Shown here: in pieces, positions 39,625 to 48,161 of the stretch | Numbering within the stretch: the first letter of the stretch is position 1 | How the letters are laid out: the number at the start of each line of letters is the position of its first letter | Source: CALFXN01 sp937957815 | Lineage (GTDB): Bacteria; Synergistota; Synergistia; Synergistales; Aminobacteriaceae | Assembly: GCA_036788195.1 (NCBI GenBank) | Contig: DAIQNX010000021.1 | Span: 1 to 51,423 of the forward strand | Direction of reading: 5' to 3' | DNA length: 51,423 bases | Notes under the pieces: model-generated | Seen by the model: the letters and a program-made list of their open reading frames with translations, nothing else | What the model was told of the DNA's origin: nothing | Databases searched by the model: none | Position numbers and translations under genes: made by a program

Positions 39625-40686
39625 ATGAAAGCGATCCGGGAAATCAGCGAAATGACGCGAGAGATCCTCCGGGACGTTCCGAGAGTCCGTCTGGCCTTTC
39701 TGCCGACGCCGCTCCAGCGGCTCGAAAATCTGTCGCGGAGCTACGGCGTCGATTTCTACATGAAGCGCGACGATCTGACGGGCCCCGAGTTCGGGGGAAA
39801 CAAGACGAGGAAGCTGGAGTTCGTCCTCCCCGGCCTTCTGGCGGAGGGTGCGGACCGCATCGTGACGGGGGCGTCGGTCCAGTCGAACTGGTGCCGCCAG
39901 ACCGTCGCGGCGGGCAACAGGTGCGGCCTCAGGACGGTCCTGTATCTCTACGGGCCGGAGATTCCGGACGACAGCCGGGGGAATCTCCTTCTGGACAGGG
40001 CGCTCGGGGCGGAAGTCCATTTCGTCCGGCTGGAGCCGGGAGAAAATCTCTACGGCGGTCTCGGAAGAACGGAAGGCATGAGGCTCGAACGCATCCGCGA
40101 GCTCGAAGCCGAAGGCCATATATGCCGGTATCTCACGGTCGGAGCGCCCTTCGCCAGCGGGCACACCGCGTATTTCGCGGCTCTCGCCGAACTTGCCATC
40201 CAGCTCGACGCGCTGAACATGACGCTCGACGACTTCGACTGTATCGTTACGCCGCTCGGGGCCGGGGGAACGTACGCCGGGATGCTGACGGCGAAGAAGC
40301 TCTTCGGGGCGAAGACGGCGATGTACGGGTTCTGCACGTCCTCGATGCACCCGACGATGGTCGACGACATCCTGAAGGCGGCGCGCGCGACGGCGGAGTT
40401 CCTGAAGCTCGACCTGACGTTCCGCGAAGAGGATGTCCGCGTCGATTTCGACTTCGGTGGAACCTACGATGTCCCGACGCCCGGGAGCACGAGGGCGATC
40501 CGGGAGGTCGCGCGGAGCGAAGGGATCCTGCTCGACCCGGTGTACGGCGCGAAGGCGATGTCCGGGCTTCTCGACTATCTGTGCAGGGGCGTGATCGCGC
40601 GCGGGAGCCGCATCCTGTTCTGGCACACCGGCGGCCTTCCGGCCCTGTTCTCGGGCGAGGGGACGGCCGGCAGAATCGACGAGTGA
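39625..40686 (+). CDS. D-cysteine desulfhydrase/ACC deaminase-type PLP enzyme
   Basis: The 353-residue fold-type II PLP enzyme starts like DcyD (FLPTPLQRLENLSRSYGVDF then YMKRDDLTGPEFGGNKTRKL, with the PLP Lys in GNKTRKLE). It continues with VQSNWCRQTVAAG and the phosphate loop TPLGAGGTYAG. DcyD homologues release ammonia, and often sulfide, from D-cysteine or related D-amino acids. The substrate here is not proven. GGGAG lies before ATG 39625, and the SelA-like gene follows after 32 nt. Confidence 0.88.
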   Translation: MKAIREISEMTREILRDVPRVRLAFLPTPLQRLENLSRSYGVDFYMKRDDLTGPEFGGNKTRKLEFVLPGLLAEGADRIVTGASVQSNWCRQTVAAGNRCGLRTVLYLYGPEIPDDSRGNLLLDRALGAEVHFVRLEPGENLYGGLGRTEGMRLERIRELEAEGHICRYLTVGAPFASGHTAYFAALAELAIQLDALNMTLDDFDCIVTPLGAGGTYAGMLTAKKLFGAKTAMYGFCTSSMHPTMVDDILKAARATAEFLKLDLTFREEDVRVDFDFGGTYDVPTPGSTRAIREVARSEGILLDPVYGAKAMSGLLDYLCRGVIARGSRILFWHTGGLPALFSGEGTAGRIDE

Positions 40687-40718
40687 TCGTCGCGAACGAC
40701 CATACCGGAGGTGCGACA

Positions 40719-41930
40719 ATGAACATCTACGAACGCTACGGAGTCAGTCCGATTCTCAATTTCGACGGTCCGCTGACGCGGTACGGCGGCGCCATCATGG
40801 AACAGGAAACCCTGGACGCGATGGACGAGGCCGCGAAGCATACGGTTCCCATCGACCGGCTGCAGGCGGCGGCCTCGAAGGTCATCGCACGGGTGACCCA
40901 CGCCGAGGCGGGCATCGTGACGAGCGGCGCGTTCTCGGCGCTCACGCTCGCGACGGCCGCGTGCATGTGCGGTTTCGACGTCGCCCGGATGGACCGCCTT
41001 CCGGACTCGAGCGACATGCCGAACGAGGTCATCATGCCCTCGCACCAGATCAGCGGCTACGCGCACTCGTTCCGGGCCGCGGGCGCGAAGCTCGTCGCCG
41101 CCGGAATCCCCCACGCGCCGATCGCGCCGATGTCCGTCTACAGGATCGACAAATGGCACATCGAAGCCGCGATCACGGAGAGAACGGTTGCCATCGCCTA
41201 CGCCGCGCGGACGGACAGCCATCCGGAGCTCGAAGACGTCATCGGGGTCGGGGAGAGTCACGGAATTCCCGTCATCGTGGACGCGGGGCCGGAAGTTCCT
41301 CCGCTGGAAAACCTCCACAAATTCATCGACATGGGGGCGGACCTCGTCTGCATCAGCGGAGGCAAGGGCATCCGCGGGCCGCAGAACAGCGGCATCCTCT
41401 GCGGCCGGAGTGACCTGATCGCCTCCGCCGCCGCACAGATGCTCGAAGCACCGTCGGAGCACTACCCCGACTGGAATCCGCCGGAATCGCTGATGCCGAA
41501 GGAGAAGTTCCGGTCGACGCCGTCGCATGGCATCGGTCGCGGCATGAAGGTGAGCAAGGAGACCATCGTCGGCCTTCTGACCGCGCTCGGGAACATCAGC
41601 CCCGAAAAGTTCGCGGCGAAGGAACGGGCGATGACCGCGCTGCTCGAAAAGGTCGCCGCGTGCGTCACGCGCTTTCCGGGCTTCAGCGCCGCGTTCGTCC
41701 CGTCGGAGTACTGCCTCTGCGAATATCCGACCCTCGAGCTGACGCTCGACGACCGCGCCGGAATCGGCGCGGCGCGGCTGTGCGCCGAAATGCGAGAGCG
41801 GAATATCTTCCTCAGGGACCGGTATGTCACGGAAAACAAGATCCGGGTCTACTCCATGAATATGAACCCGGAAAACACCGACATCCTCTGCGCGGCGTTC
41901 TCGGAAATTCTCGGGAAGAGCCGGGCGTAA
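40719..41930 (+). CDS. SelA-like PLP enzyme (D-glucosaminate-6-phosphate ammonia-lyase type)
   Basis: The 403-residue fold-type I PLP enzyme is related to SelA but is not selenocysteine synthase: it is shorter and lacks the SelA N-domain. The PLP Lys lies in CISGGKGIRGPQNSGILCG, preceded by the Asp motif IVDAGPEVPP. Related proteins are DgaE-type ammonia-lyases and amino-acid racemase/lyases. It ends IFLRDRYVTENKIRVYSMNM, and a second copy of this end survives as a stub at 10920-11027. GGAGGTG lies just before the ATG. It is the last gene of the TAXI-TRAP operon. Confidence 0.82.
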   Translation: MNIYERYGVSPILNFDGPLTRYGGAIMEQETLDAMDEAAKHTVPIDRLQAAASKVIARVTHAEAGIVTSGAFSALTLATAACMCGFDVARMDRLPDSSDMPNEVIMPSHQISGYAHSFRAAGAKLVAAGIPHAPIAPMSVYRIDKWHIEAAITERTVAIAYAARTDSHPELEDVIGVGESHGIPVIVDAGPEVPPLENLHKFIDMGADLVCISGGKGIRGPQNSGILCGRSDLIASAAAQMLEAPSEHYPDWNPPESLMPKEKFRSTPSHGIGRGMKVSKETIVGLLTALGNISPEKFAAKERAMTALLEKVAACVTRFPGFSAAFVPSEYCLCEYPTLELTLDDRAGIGAARLCAEMRERNIFLRDRYVTENKIRVYSMNMNPENTDILCAAFSEILGKSRA

Positions 41931-41965
41931 CGAAAACGGCGGAACTCACGATAGCGGAATGTTCG

Positions 41966-42001
41966 TCCGGCCCGGAGGGGAACGCGCCCTTCCGGGCCGG
42001 A
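41966..42001 (+). terminator. Hairpin closing the TAXI-TRAP operon
   Basis: TCCGGCCCGGAGGG pairs with CCCTTCCGGGCCGGA (one bulge) about 36 nt after the SelA-like stop. The sequence after it, TCTCGTTTCG, is only weakly T-rich. Confidence 0.65.
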
Positions 42002-42045
42002 TCTCGTTTCGAAGGCCGTTTCGCCGCCGCGGCGAAAGACCGCCA

Positions 42046-42073
42046 TTGACAGCGCGAAGGGTGATACTACAAT
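42046..42073 (+). promoter_or_regulatory. Promoter of the cobalt/nickel carrier operon
   Basis: TTGACA (42046-42051) and TACAAT (42068-42073) are 16 nt apart, and the cbiM start is 35 nt further. CGTGTCACG just after it is a short dyad. There is no room for a cobalamin riboswitch between the promoter and the start. Confidence 0.8.
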
Positions 42074-42108
42074 AGAAAAAATACGTGTCACGAAAGGGGC
42101 CTTTCTCG

Positions 42109-43170
42109 ATGCATATGGCGGATGCGTTGCTGTCTCCGGCGGTCGGCGGCGCGATGTGGGCGGTGACCGCGGGGTTGACGGCGTACTCGGCGAAGAAGCT
42201 GAAAGAGATTCCCGACGACTCGCGGGTTCCGCTGATGGGCGTTCTGGGAGCGTTCGTCTTCGCGGCCCAGATGATCAACTTCAGCATTCCGGCCACGGGG
42301 TCGAGCGGACATCTGGGAGGGGGGATGATCCTGGCGATCCTTCTGGGGCCCCACGCGGCCTTCCTGACGCTCGCCTCCGTCCTCGTCGTCCAGGCGCTCT
42401 TCTTCGCCGACGGAGGCCTTCTCGCGCTCGGATGCAACATCTTCAACATGGCGTTCTTTCCGTGCTTCATCGCGTATCCGTTCATCTACAGGAAGATCGC
42501 CGGGCGCTATGCGACCGCGAAGACGATCTCAGTCGCCGCAACGGTGTCGGCCGTGATCGGGCTGCAGCTCGGGGCATTCTCCGTCGTCCTCGAGACGATG
42601 GCCTCGGGAATCTCCGCGCTGCCGTTCAACGCCTTCGTGCTCCTCATGCAGCCGATCCACCTCGCGATCGGCCTCGTCGAAGGCGTCGTGACGGCCGCCG
42701 TCGTCCTCTTCGTGTGGCAGGCCCGGCCGGAAGTCCTCGCGATGGCCGAGGAGAACGCCCCGATGCGCGGCTTTTCGATGAAAAAAGTTCTCGCGGGGCT
42801 CGCCGCCGCCGCGCTCGTCACGGGAGGGGCGCTCTCGTGGTTCGCGTCGACATACCCCGATGGGCTCGAATGGTCGATGGCGAAGACCTCCGGAAGCGAG
42901 GAACTCCCCGCGCCCGAGGGCGGCATCCACGCGGCGCTTGCCGGGATTCAGGAGAAGACCGCGTTCCTTCCGGATTACGGCTTCCGGGCGAGCGAACCGG
43001 AAAAGTCCGCGGGGACCGAAGCGGAAACCCCGAAGCCCGAGACGCCCGCCGCGTGGCCGAATCCAGACGCCGGAACGAGCGTCTCCGGGCTCGTCGGCGG
43101 CGCGATGACTCTCGTTCTCGCCGCCGCGATCGGCATGTTCCTGCGGAGAACGTCCGCGGCCCGAAGATAG
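42109..43170 (+). CDS. cbiM: CbiM-CbiN-like fusion, metal-binding subunit of a Co/Ni ECF carrier
   Basis: The 353-residue protein starts MHMADALLSPAVGG, the CbiM N-terminus whose amino group and His2 hold the metal ion. Six or seven helices follow, with the conserved HLGGGMILAILLGPHAAFLT and QALFFADGGLLALGCNIFNM. After residue 220 comes a helix, an outside segment with PDGLEWSMAKTSGSEE (the PDGLE/CbiN-like domain), a Pro/Glu-rich stretch and a last helix. It thus replaces separate CbiM and CbiN. GAAAGGGG precedes ATG 42109. Cobalt would feed corrinoid enzymes; nickel is the alternative ion. Confidence 0.9.
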   Translation: MHMADALLSPAVGGAMWAVTAGLTAYSAKKLKEIPDDSRVPLMGVLGAFVFAAQMINFSIPATGSSGHLGGGMILAILLGPHAAFLTLASVLVVQALFFADGGLLALGCNIFNMAFFPCFIAYPFIYRKIAGRYATAKTISVAATVSAVIGLQLGAFSVVLETMASGISALPFNAFVLLMQPIHLAIGLVEGVVTAAVVLFVWQARPEVLAMAEENAPMRGFSMKKVLAGLAAAALVTGGALSWFASTYPDGLEWSMAKTSGSEELPAPEGGIHAALAGIQEKTAFLPDYGFRASEPEKSAGTEAETPKPETPAAWPNPDAGTSVSGLVGGAMTLVLAAAIGMFLRRTSAARR

Positions 43171-43174
43171 GTCC

Positions 43175-43987
43175 GTGCCGCGCGCTCTCGATCGGAACAT
43201 GGAAGCCCTCGCCGGAGCCTCCGGCGACGCCCTCGGTTCGAGCCCCGTCCACCGGCTCGATCCGAGGGCGAAGTGCGTCGTGACCGTGCTCTTCGTCGTC
43301 GCCGTGACGTCGTTCGGACGCTACGACGTGTCGCGTCTGATGCCGTTCGTCCTCTACCCCGTCGCGATCGCGACGCTCTCGGGCGTATCCGCTGGCTCGG
43401 TCGCCGCGAGGACGCTGGCCGCCGCGCCCTTCATCCTCCTCGTCGGCCTCTTCAATCCCTTCTTCGACCGGCAGGTGATCGTCCGAATCGGCGGCCTCGC
43501 GGTCACGGGCGGGTGGATGTCGTTTCTCTCGATCGCGGTCCGATCGTTTCTCGCGGTGTCGGCGGCCGTGCTTCTCGTGCTCACGACACGATTCGACCTC
43601 CTCTGCGCCGGGCTCCGGAAGATGTGCCTTCCGCGCGTCTTCGTGACGCAGCTCGAGTTTCTCCACCGCTACATCGGCCTCCTCGCGGGCGAGGCGCAGC
43701 GGATGGTGCGGGCGCACGACCTCCGCTCGAACGGGAACAGGCCCAAACTCGCGCTTGTCGTCTATGCCCCGATGATCGGCCTGCTGCTCCTCCGCGCCCT
43801 GGACCGGGCGACCCGCGTCCACCGCGCGATGAAGGCCCGGCTGTTCGACGGAGAGATCCGCGTCCTGCGGCCGCTCGCGTTCTCGCGGAGCGATTTTCTG
43901 TTCATCCTTGCGTGGGGAGGGTACTTTCTGGTGTGCCGTTTCGCGGATGTCCCCGGACTTCTGTCCGGACTCGCGGGGGTCCGGTGA
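43175..43987 (+). CDS. cbiQ: CbiQ, transmembrane coupling subunit of the Co/Ni ECF carrier
   Basis: The 270-residue membrane protein (GTG 43175; an ATG at 43199 is the alternative) has the start pattern SPVHRLDPRAKCVVTVLFVV and five hydrophobic helices. The cytoplasmic coupling motifs are present (about 185-225): RMVRAHDLRSNG and HRAMKARLFDGEIR, which contact the ATPase. It lies 4 nt after cbiM and overlaps the cbiO start. Confidence 0.9.
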   Translation: MPRALDRNMEALAGASGDALGSSPVHRLDPRAKCVVTVLFVVAVTSFGRYDVSRLMPFVLYPVAIATLSGVSAGSVAARTLAAAPFILLVGLFNPFFDRQVIVRIGGLAVTGGWMSFLSIAVRSFLAVSAAVLLVLTTRFDLLCAGLRKMCLPRVFVTQLEFLHRYIGLLAGEAQRMVRAHDLRSNGNRPKLALVVYAPMIGLLLLRALDRATRVHRAMKARLFDGEIRVLRPLAFSRSDFLFILAWGGYFLVCRFADVPGLLSGLAGVR

Positions 43988-44715
43988 GCCACCACTATCT
44001 CGAGGTCCGCGACCTCCGCTACGCCTACCCCGACGGCACTGAAGCCCTGAAAGGCGTGTCGTTCCGACTCGAACACGGCGAGGCGGTCGGCCTCGTCGGC
44101 GCGAACGGCGCGGGAAAGTCGACGATGATGCTCGCGCTGACCGGGCTGATCTTCGCCTCCGGCGGAACGATCGACGTCGGCGGGACGCTGCTGTCGAAGA
44201 AGACGGTCGGCGAGGTGCGCCGCAGGATCGGCTTCGTCTTCCAGGATTCGGAGGATCAGCTCTTCATGCCGACGGTCTTCGACGACGTGGCCTTCGGCCC
44301 GTTGAACCAGGGGCTCTCGGAGCCCGAGGTCCGCGAGCGCGTGACGGACGCGCTCACGCGCGTCGGGGCGGAACGCCTCGCCGACCGGCCGACCTACCGG
44401 CTCTCCGGGGGCGAGAAGCGCGCCGTCGCGATCGCGACCGTCCTCGCGATGCTGCCGGACGTCCTGATCATGGACGAACCCGGATCGGGGCTCGATCCCT
44501 ACGGACGCCGCCTGCTGATCGGCCTGCTGCGCGACTTCCGCCACACGCGCCTGATCGCGACGCACGACCTCGACATGGTTCTCGACGTCTGCCCCCGGAC
44601 GATCGTCCTCCACGAGGGGCGCATCGCCGCGGACGGCGACACGCGAACGGTCTTCTCCGACGCGGCGCTTCTCGAACGGTGCCGGCTGGAGCAGCCGTCG
44701 GGGATGCGGAAATGA
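43984..44715 (+). CDS. cbiO: CbiO, ATPase of the Co/Ni ECF carrier
   Basis: The 243-residue ABC ATPase has Walker A GANGAGKST, the Q-loop FVFQDSEDQLF typical of ECF ATPases, signature LSGGEKR, Walker B DVLIMDEP and the switch His in ATHDLDM. GTG 43984 overlaps the cbiQ stop. With CbiM(N) and CbiQ it makes a complete carrier with one type of ATPase, which probably acts as a dimer. Confidence 0.95.
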   Translation: MSHHYLEVRDLRYAYPDGTEALKGVSFRLEHGEAVGLVGANGAGKSTMMLALTGLIFASGGTIDVGGTLLSKKTVGEVRRRIGFVFQDSEDQLFMPTVFDDVAFGPLNQGLSEPEVRERVTDALTRVGAERLADRPTYRLSGGEKRAVAIATVLAMLPDVLIMDEPGSGLDPYGRRLLIGLLRDFRHTRLIATHDLDMVLDVCPRTIVLHEGRIAADGDTRTVFSDAALLERCRLEQPSGMRK

Positions 44716-44773
44716 TCGCCGGCGGGCGTCGTCGGATCCTCGAATCGGAGCGCTTCGTTTGTGTGAGCGTCCG

Positions 44774-45849
44774 TCAGGAGCCGCGCTTTCCGGTCAGGAG
44801 CAGCGGCAGCGCCAGCAGCAGCGCGAGCGGCGCGACGGCCGACGCGGCGCATCCGCCCCCGCCGCCGGTCGCGCGCGCCTGGGGCTTCGGCGCCTGCGCG
44901 CCGTCGGGGATTCCGATGGTCATGACGGCCATCGCGACGCGGACGACTCCCGCCGTATCGTTCCAGTCGTACGAAAGCCCGTCCGTGACGGTGATCGCGA
45001 CGCCCTGCCCGTCTCCGCGCGCCGATGCCGTGCCTTCGCGGGAGCGCGTCCCCGAATCGGTTCCGGTGAAGACGCGCTCCCATCGCTTCGAACCGCGGCC
45101 CAGCAGCAGCATGAGCCGGTGCGTCCTCCAGCCGGCCTCTCCCGCGTGCGGGGCGTCCGGGAACGTCGCCGTGAAGGAGCCCTGTTTCGATCCCGGCGCG
45201 AGCGTCATTTCGACCACGCCGCCGCGAGAGCGGATCTCCGAAAGGTTCGTTCCCGCATTGCGCCCCGGCACGGCGGCGCCGCGCGCCGCACCGGACGAGA
45301 GAACCTCCTGCAGATAGGCCGCGACGGTGTAGAGCACCTTATTGAAGAGGTCCCGCGGGAGCGAACCCTGTTCGATCTTCGCGACGAGGACGGCGAGCGC
45401 CTCTTCGAGGGTCGCCGCGTCGGGAATGTCGCCGGAGGGATCGGCCGGGATCGTGAACGGCGTCGGCGAAAGGCTCGGCGTGGGCGTCAGCGTGACGGTC
45501 TTCGAGAACGCCTTGAGGCAGACGTTCGCGGTCGCGTCATAGGCGGTGAGGTCGTACCACGTCGTTCCCGAAGAACTGTAGAAGCTTTCCCCGGCATTCG
45601 CCCGGTCCGCGCGGCGGCGGAGCGGCCCTTGAGGTGCGACAGGTCGATCGGAGCGGGGACGTATCCCGTGGAATGTTCGGAATCGCCCGTGGCGGGCAGG
45701 GCGCGCCTCGACCGAATGTCGTCCATGTATTTCACGAACGCGGGGTTCATTGGAGCCGCGACGAGGCGCGCGGCCATCGCGGGCGACAGCGGGTGCAGCA
45801 GGAGGGCGGCGACGAGAAGCGGACACGCGAAAGCGGACCGGAAGCGCAT
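44774..45849 (-). pseudogene. Synergist-CTERM surface protein with core deleted and frame broken
   Basis: From ATG 45849 (GGAGAG upstream) the peptide has a signal (FACPLLVAALLLHPLSPAMA) and AAPMNPAFVKYMDD then STGYVPAPIDLSHLKG, like the start of exported C1-peptidase/lectin-like proteins. Near 45620 the frame changes to AGESFYSSSGTTWYDLTAYD, ANVCLKAFSKTVTLTPTPSL and on to the C-terminal sorting end GGGGGCAASAVAPLALLLAL. The part between DLSHL and the later domain, where the papain-like catalytic residues would lie, is absent. A large out-of-frame deletion is the simplest reading; the C1 assignment is by resemblance. Confidence 0.7.
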
Positions 45850-46004
45850 AAAAACAATCTCTCCTTTTTTCGGCGATGAAACGGGATCGTTGCGAGACGT
45901 CTCGTAAACGTATTCTGTTTCGGATGCGAAGTGGATTCTAGTGATACCCGTTTTTGTCCGGGCTCCGGGGGAAACGCGCATCGGGCGCGTCACCCCCCGG
46001 AACG

Positions 46005-47711
46005 CTATCGTTTCGTCAGGAAAAGCGGCAGTGCGAGCAACAGCGCGAACGGGGCGAAGCCTGTGGACGCGCCGGCGTTGCAGCCGCCGCCGCTTCCCGT
46101 GTCGCCGACGGCCGTTTCCGCGGCGCGGACCGAGCAGACGCGGAAGGTCACGACTCCGACCGCCGGTTCGAGGTCGTACGATCCGTTGTCCGTCACGGCT
46201 GAGCGCCAGGTCATGAGCCCCTCGCCCTCCTCGTAGAAGTCGGGAGGCGTCACGCCGTCCGGCAGGCTCTGCCCGGCCTTGAGTTCGAACTGCACGCCCC
46301 TGTTCGGAAGTTCGTAGCCCGACCCGTCCGAGCGGGAAAAGATCGCGTAGTAGCGCGCCCGCACGGGGTACGAGGCGGTGTATTCCACGGCGAGGTCCCG
46401 GCTCTCGATCGCCACGCCCTCGAACGTGTTCGCGTAGTAGAGGCGCGCGGTGACGCCCGCAAGCGAGGCGGTCACGTCGCCCGAAATTTCGCCGAGGTCG
46501 TTCGAGAGAGCCGCCTTTACGGACGCGAACAGGTCGCTCGTTGGGTCGGCCAGTGCGTTCTTCACCTTCGCGACGTCCGCGTTGCCGATGATCGACCGAG
46601 GGGCGGGTTCGGTCGCGCCGGAATAGCCGGAAAAGGCCGTCGCGGACCTGTTCGGGGCGCTTCCGATCGTGCAGTTGTCGTCGGCCTTGTAGGGGCCCGA
46701 GATCTGATCCGGCGTGTTGCGCGTCACGACGGTCTTGCCCTTGAGCCGGCACTTCTCGGCGGCGTTCCGGTCGGAGAGCACGTAGAGATGGCAGATGCCC
46801 CCGCCCGCGTATCGGGCGCTGTTTCCCGTGATCGTGCATGTTTCCGCCGTCAGGGCGCCGGCGTTATTGTAGATGCCGCCTCCGTTGCAGCGGGAGGTGT
46901 TCCCGATAATGGAGCACTTCTTCAGCGTGAGCGATCCCATGTTCTCGATGCCGCCGCTGCTTGCTCCGCTGTGCGACGTGACGGTGCAGCCCGTCATTTC
47001 GAGCGTCCCCTCGTTTTTGATTCCTCCGGGGCCGCCGCTGCCGGTGTTGTTCGCGATCTCGCAGTTCTTGATTTCCGCGGACGCGCCCCACGCGTTGTAC
47101 AGCGCGGGACTTCCGCCGGAACCGCAGGAGTTGTTCCGGATCTTGCCCCCGTCGATTTCGAGTTTTCCTCTGTTGATCACGCCGCCGCAGAAGAAGGAGG
47201 CCGAATTGTTCTCGATCACGCAGTTTTTCATCGTCAGCGATCCCGAGGAAACAATGCCGCCGCCTTCGTAGACGCTCGAGTTTCCGGAAACCGTGCAGTC
47301 TTCCATCTTCAGGGAGGCGAGGTTGCGAATCGCTCCGCCGAGATCCATCTCTCGTCCTCCTCCGGTGAGCGTCAGTTTTTTGAGCGTCACGTTCCCGCCC
47401 TCGGGGATGTAGAAGATGCGGTTTCCCCCGCTCTGCCTGATGGTCGCCGGACCCTCGATCGTGAGCTTCTTGTCGAGCGTCAGGTAATCCGTCAGGGTCG
47501 TCCCGCCGCTCGTGAACTTGATCGTATCGCCCTTGCCCGCCTTCGAGAGGATGTACCGGATCGATCCCGTATCCGTCGCGGAATCGGCGGTCGTCGTCAC
47601 CGTCCACGTCTTCGCGTCGCCCGGGGCCGCGAAGACCAGAAACAGCGTTGCGGCGACGCCGAACGCCGCGAGATTCCGAAAGCCCCTTCCGAGCTGAACT
47701 GCATATGTCAC
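46005..47711 (-). CDS. Parallel beta-helix surface protein with Synergist-CTERM anchor
   Basis: The 568-residue protein has a signal peptide (LAAFGVAATLFLVFAAPGDA) and then a right-handed beta-helix from about 35 to 320. Repeated turns include LKKLTLTGGG, MEDCTVSGNSS, MKNCVIENNSA, IKNCEIANNTG and LKKCSIIGNTS, spaced 20-25 residues, with outward GGGI/GGI loops. A beta-sandwich-like region follows. The end, GSGGGCNAGASTGFAPFALL and a helix closing in LTKR, is the Synergist-CTERM sorting signal, with the Cys as likely processing or lipid site. It is probably displayed on the outer surface. No catalytic motif was seen. Confidence 0.85.
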   Translation of the reverse strand: MTYAVQLGRGFRNLAAFGVAATLFLVFAAPGDAKTWTVTTTADSATDTGSIRYILSKAGKGDTIKFTSGGTTLTDYLTLDKKLTIEGPATIRQSGGNRIFYIPEGGNVTLKKLTLTGGGREMDLGGAIRNLASLKMEDCTVSGNSSVYEGGGIVSSGSLTMKNCVIENNSASFFCGGVINRGKLEIDGGKIRNNSCGSGGSPALYNAWGASAEIKNCEIANNTGSGGPGGIKNEGTLEMTGCTVTSHSGASSGGIENMGSLTLKKCSIIGNTSRCNGGGIYNNAGALTAETCTITGNSARYAGGGICHLYVLSDRNAAEKCRLKGKTVVTRNTPDQISGPYKADDNCTIGSAPNRSATAFSGYSGATEPAPRSIIGNADVAKVKNALADPTSDLFASVKAALSNDLGEISGDVTASLAGVTARLYYANTFEGVAIESRDLAVEYTASYPVRARYYAIFSRSDGSGYELPNRGVQFELKAGQSLPDGVTPPDFYEEGEGLMTWRSAVTDNGSYDLEPAVGVVTFRVCSVRAAETAVGDTGSGGGCNAGASTGFAPFALLLALPLFLTKR

Positions 47712-47783
47712 CTGAAGTCATCTCCCTTCGAATAATAGAGTATAGAAAAAGCGATACCACATCGTAATGTTTCAGGAAAATAC

Positions 47784-47804
47784 ACCTTCACACGGTGTGA
47801 AGGT
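47784..47804. repeat. Perfect 10+1+10 palindrome
   Basis: ACCTTCACAC-G-GTGTGAAGGT lies about 75 nt upstream of the beta-helix gene start. The perfect symmetry suggests a protein-binding site or hairpin in the promoter region. Confidence 0.65.
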
Positions 47805-48161
47805 CAAGGCCGACGCAAGAGAGGGATGTCCCCTCGGGCCGTTTCGGCGAAGCTATCTCCGGACTTTCCTTCCCGTCCCTGCGAAAGCCGCGAGCCGCAG
47901 GGCGAGCACGGACCTCCGTCGCGACTGAAGGCCGGGACGCATCGCTCCGCCCGGCGCTTCGGTCGTCGCCGGACGCGCGGGATGCATGCGCTGTCGCGGA
48001 ACCATACGAACGAAAGTCTAGCACGAAGATTCGACCTAGACTATAAAGTCGGCGGAAAGGAAATATGGCCCCGTCTTTCCACCGGGTGGAGGAATGGAAG
48101 AGCGCCCCCCGCCGCGATTCGCGAGAGGCGCTCTTCTTCATGCGGATATTCCTGTAGGGGA
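47805..48161. other. Intergenic region, no gene seen
   Basis: About 355 nt between the beta-helix gene's upstream region and the end of hicB. The left part is GC-rich; 48020-48060 is AT-richer (ATTCGACCTAGACTATAAAG). Open frames here lack ribosome sites and protein-like sequence. Confidence 0.4.

Noticed and set aside
40719..41930. SelA-like gene taken as selenocysteine synthase for the Grd-type selenoprotein
   Set aside because: It is shorter than SelA, lacks the SelA N-terminal domain and sits in a catabolic operon.
41931..42108. Cobalamin or NiCo riboswitch before cbiM
   Set aside because: A normal promoter leaves only about 35 nt of leader, and no conserved B12-box or NiCo-type hairpins are seen.
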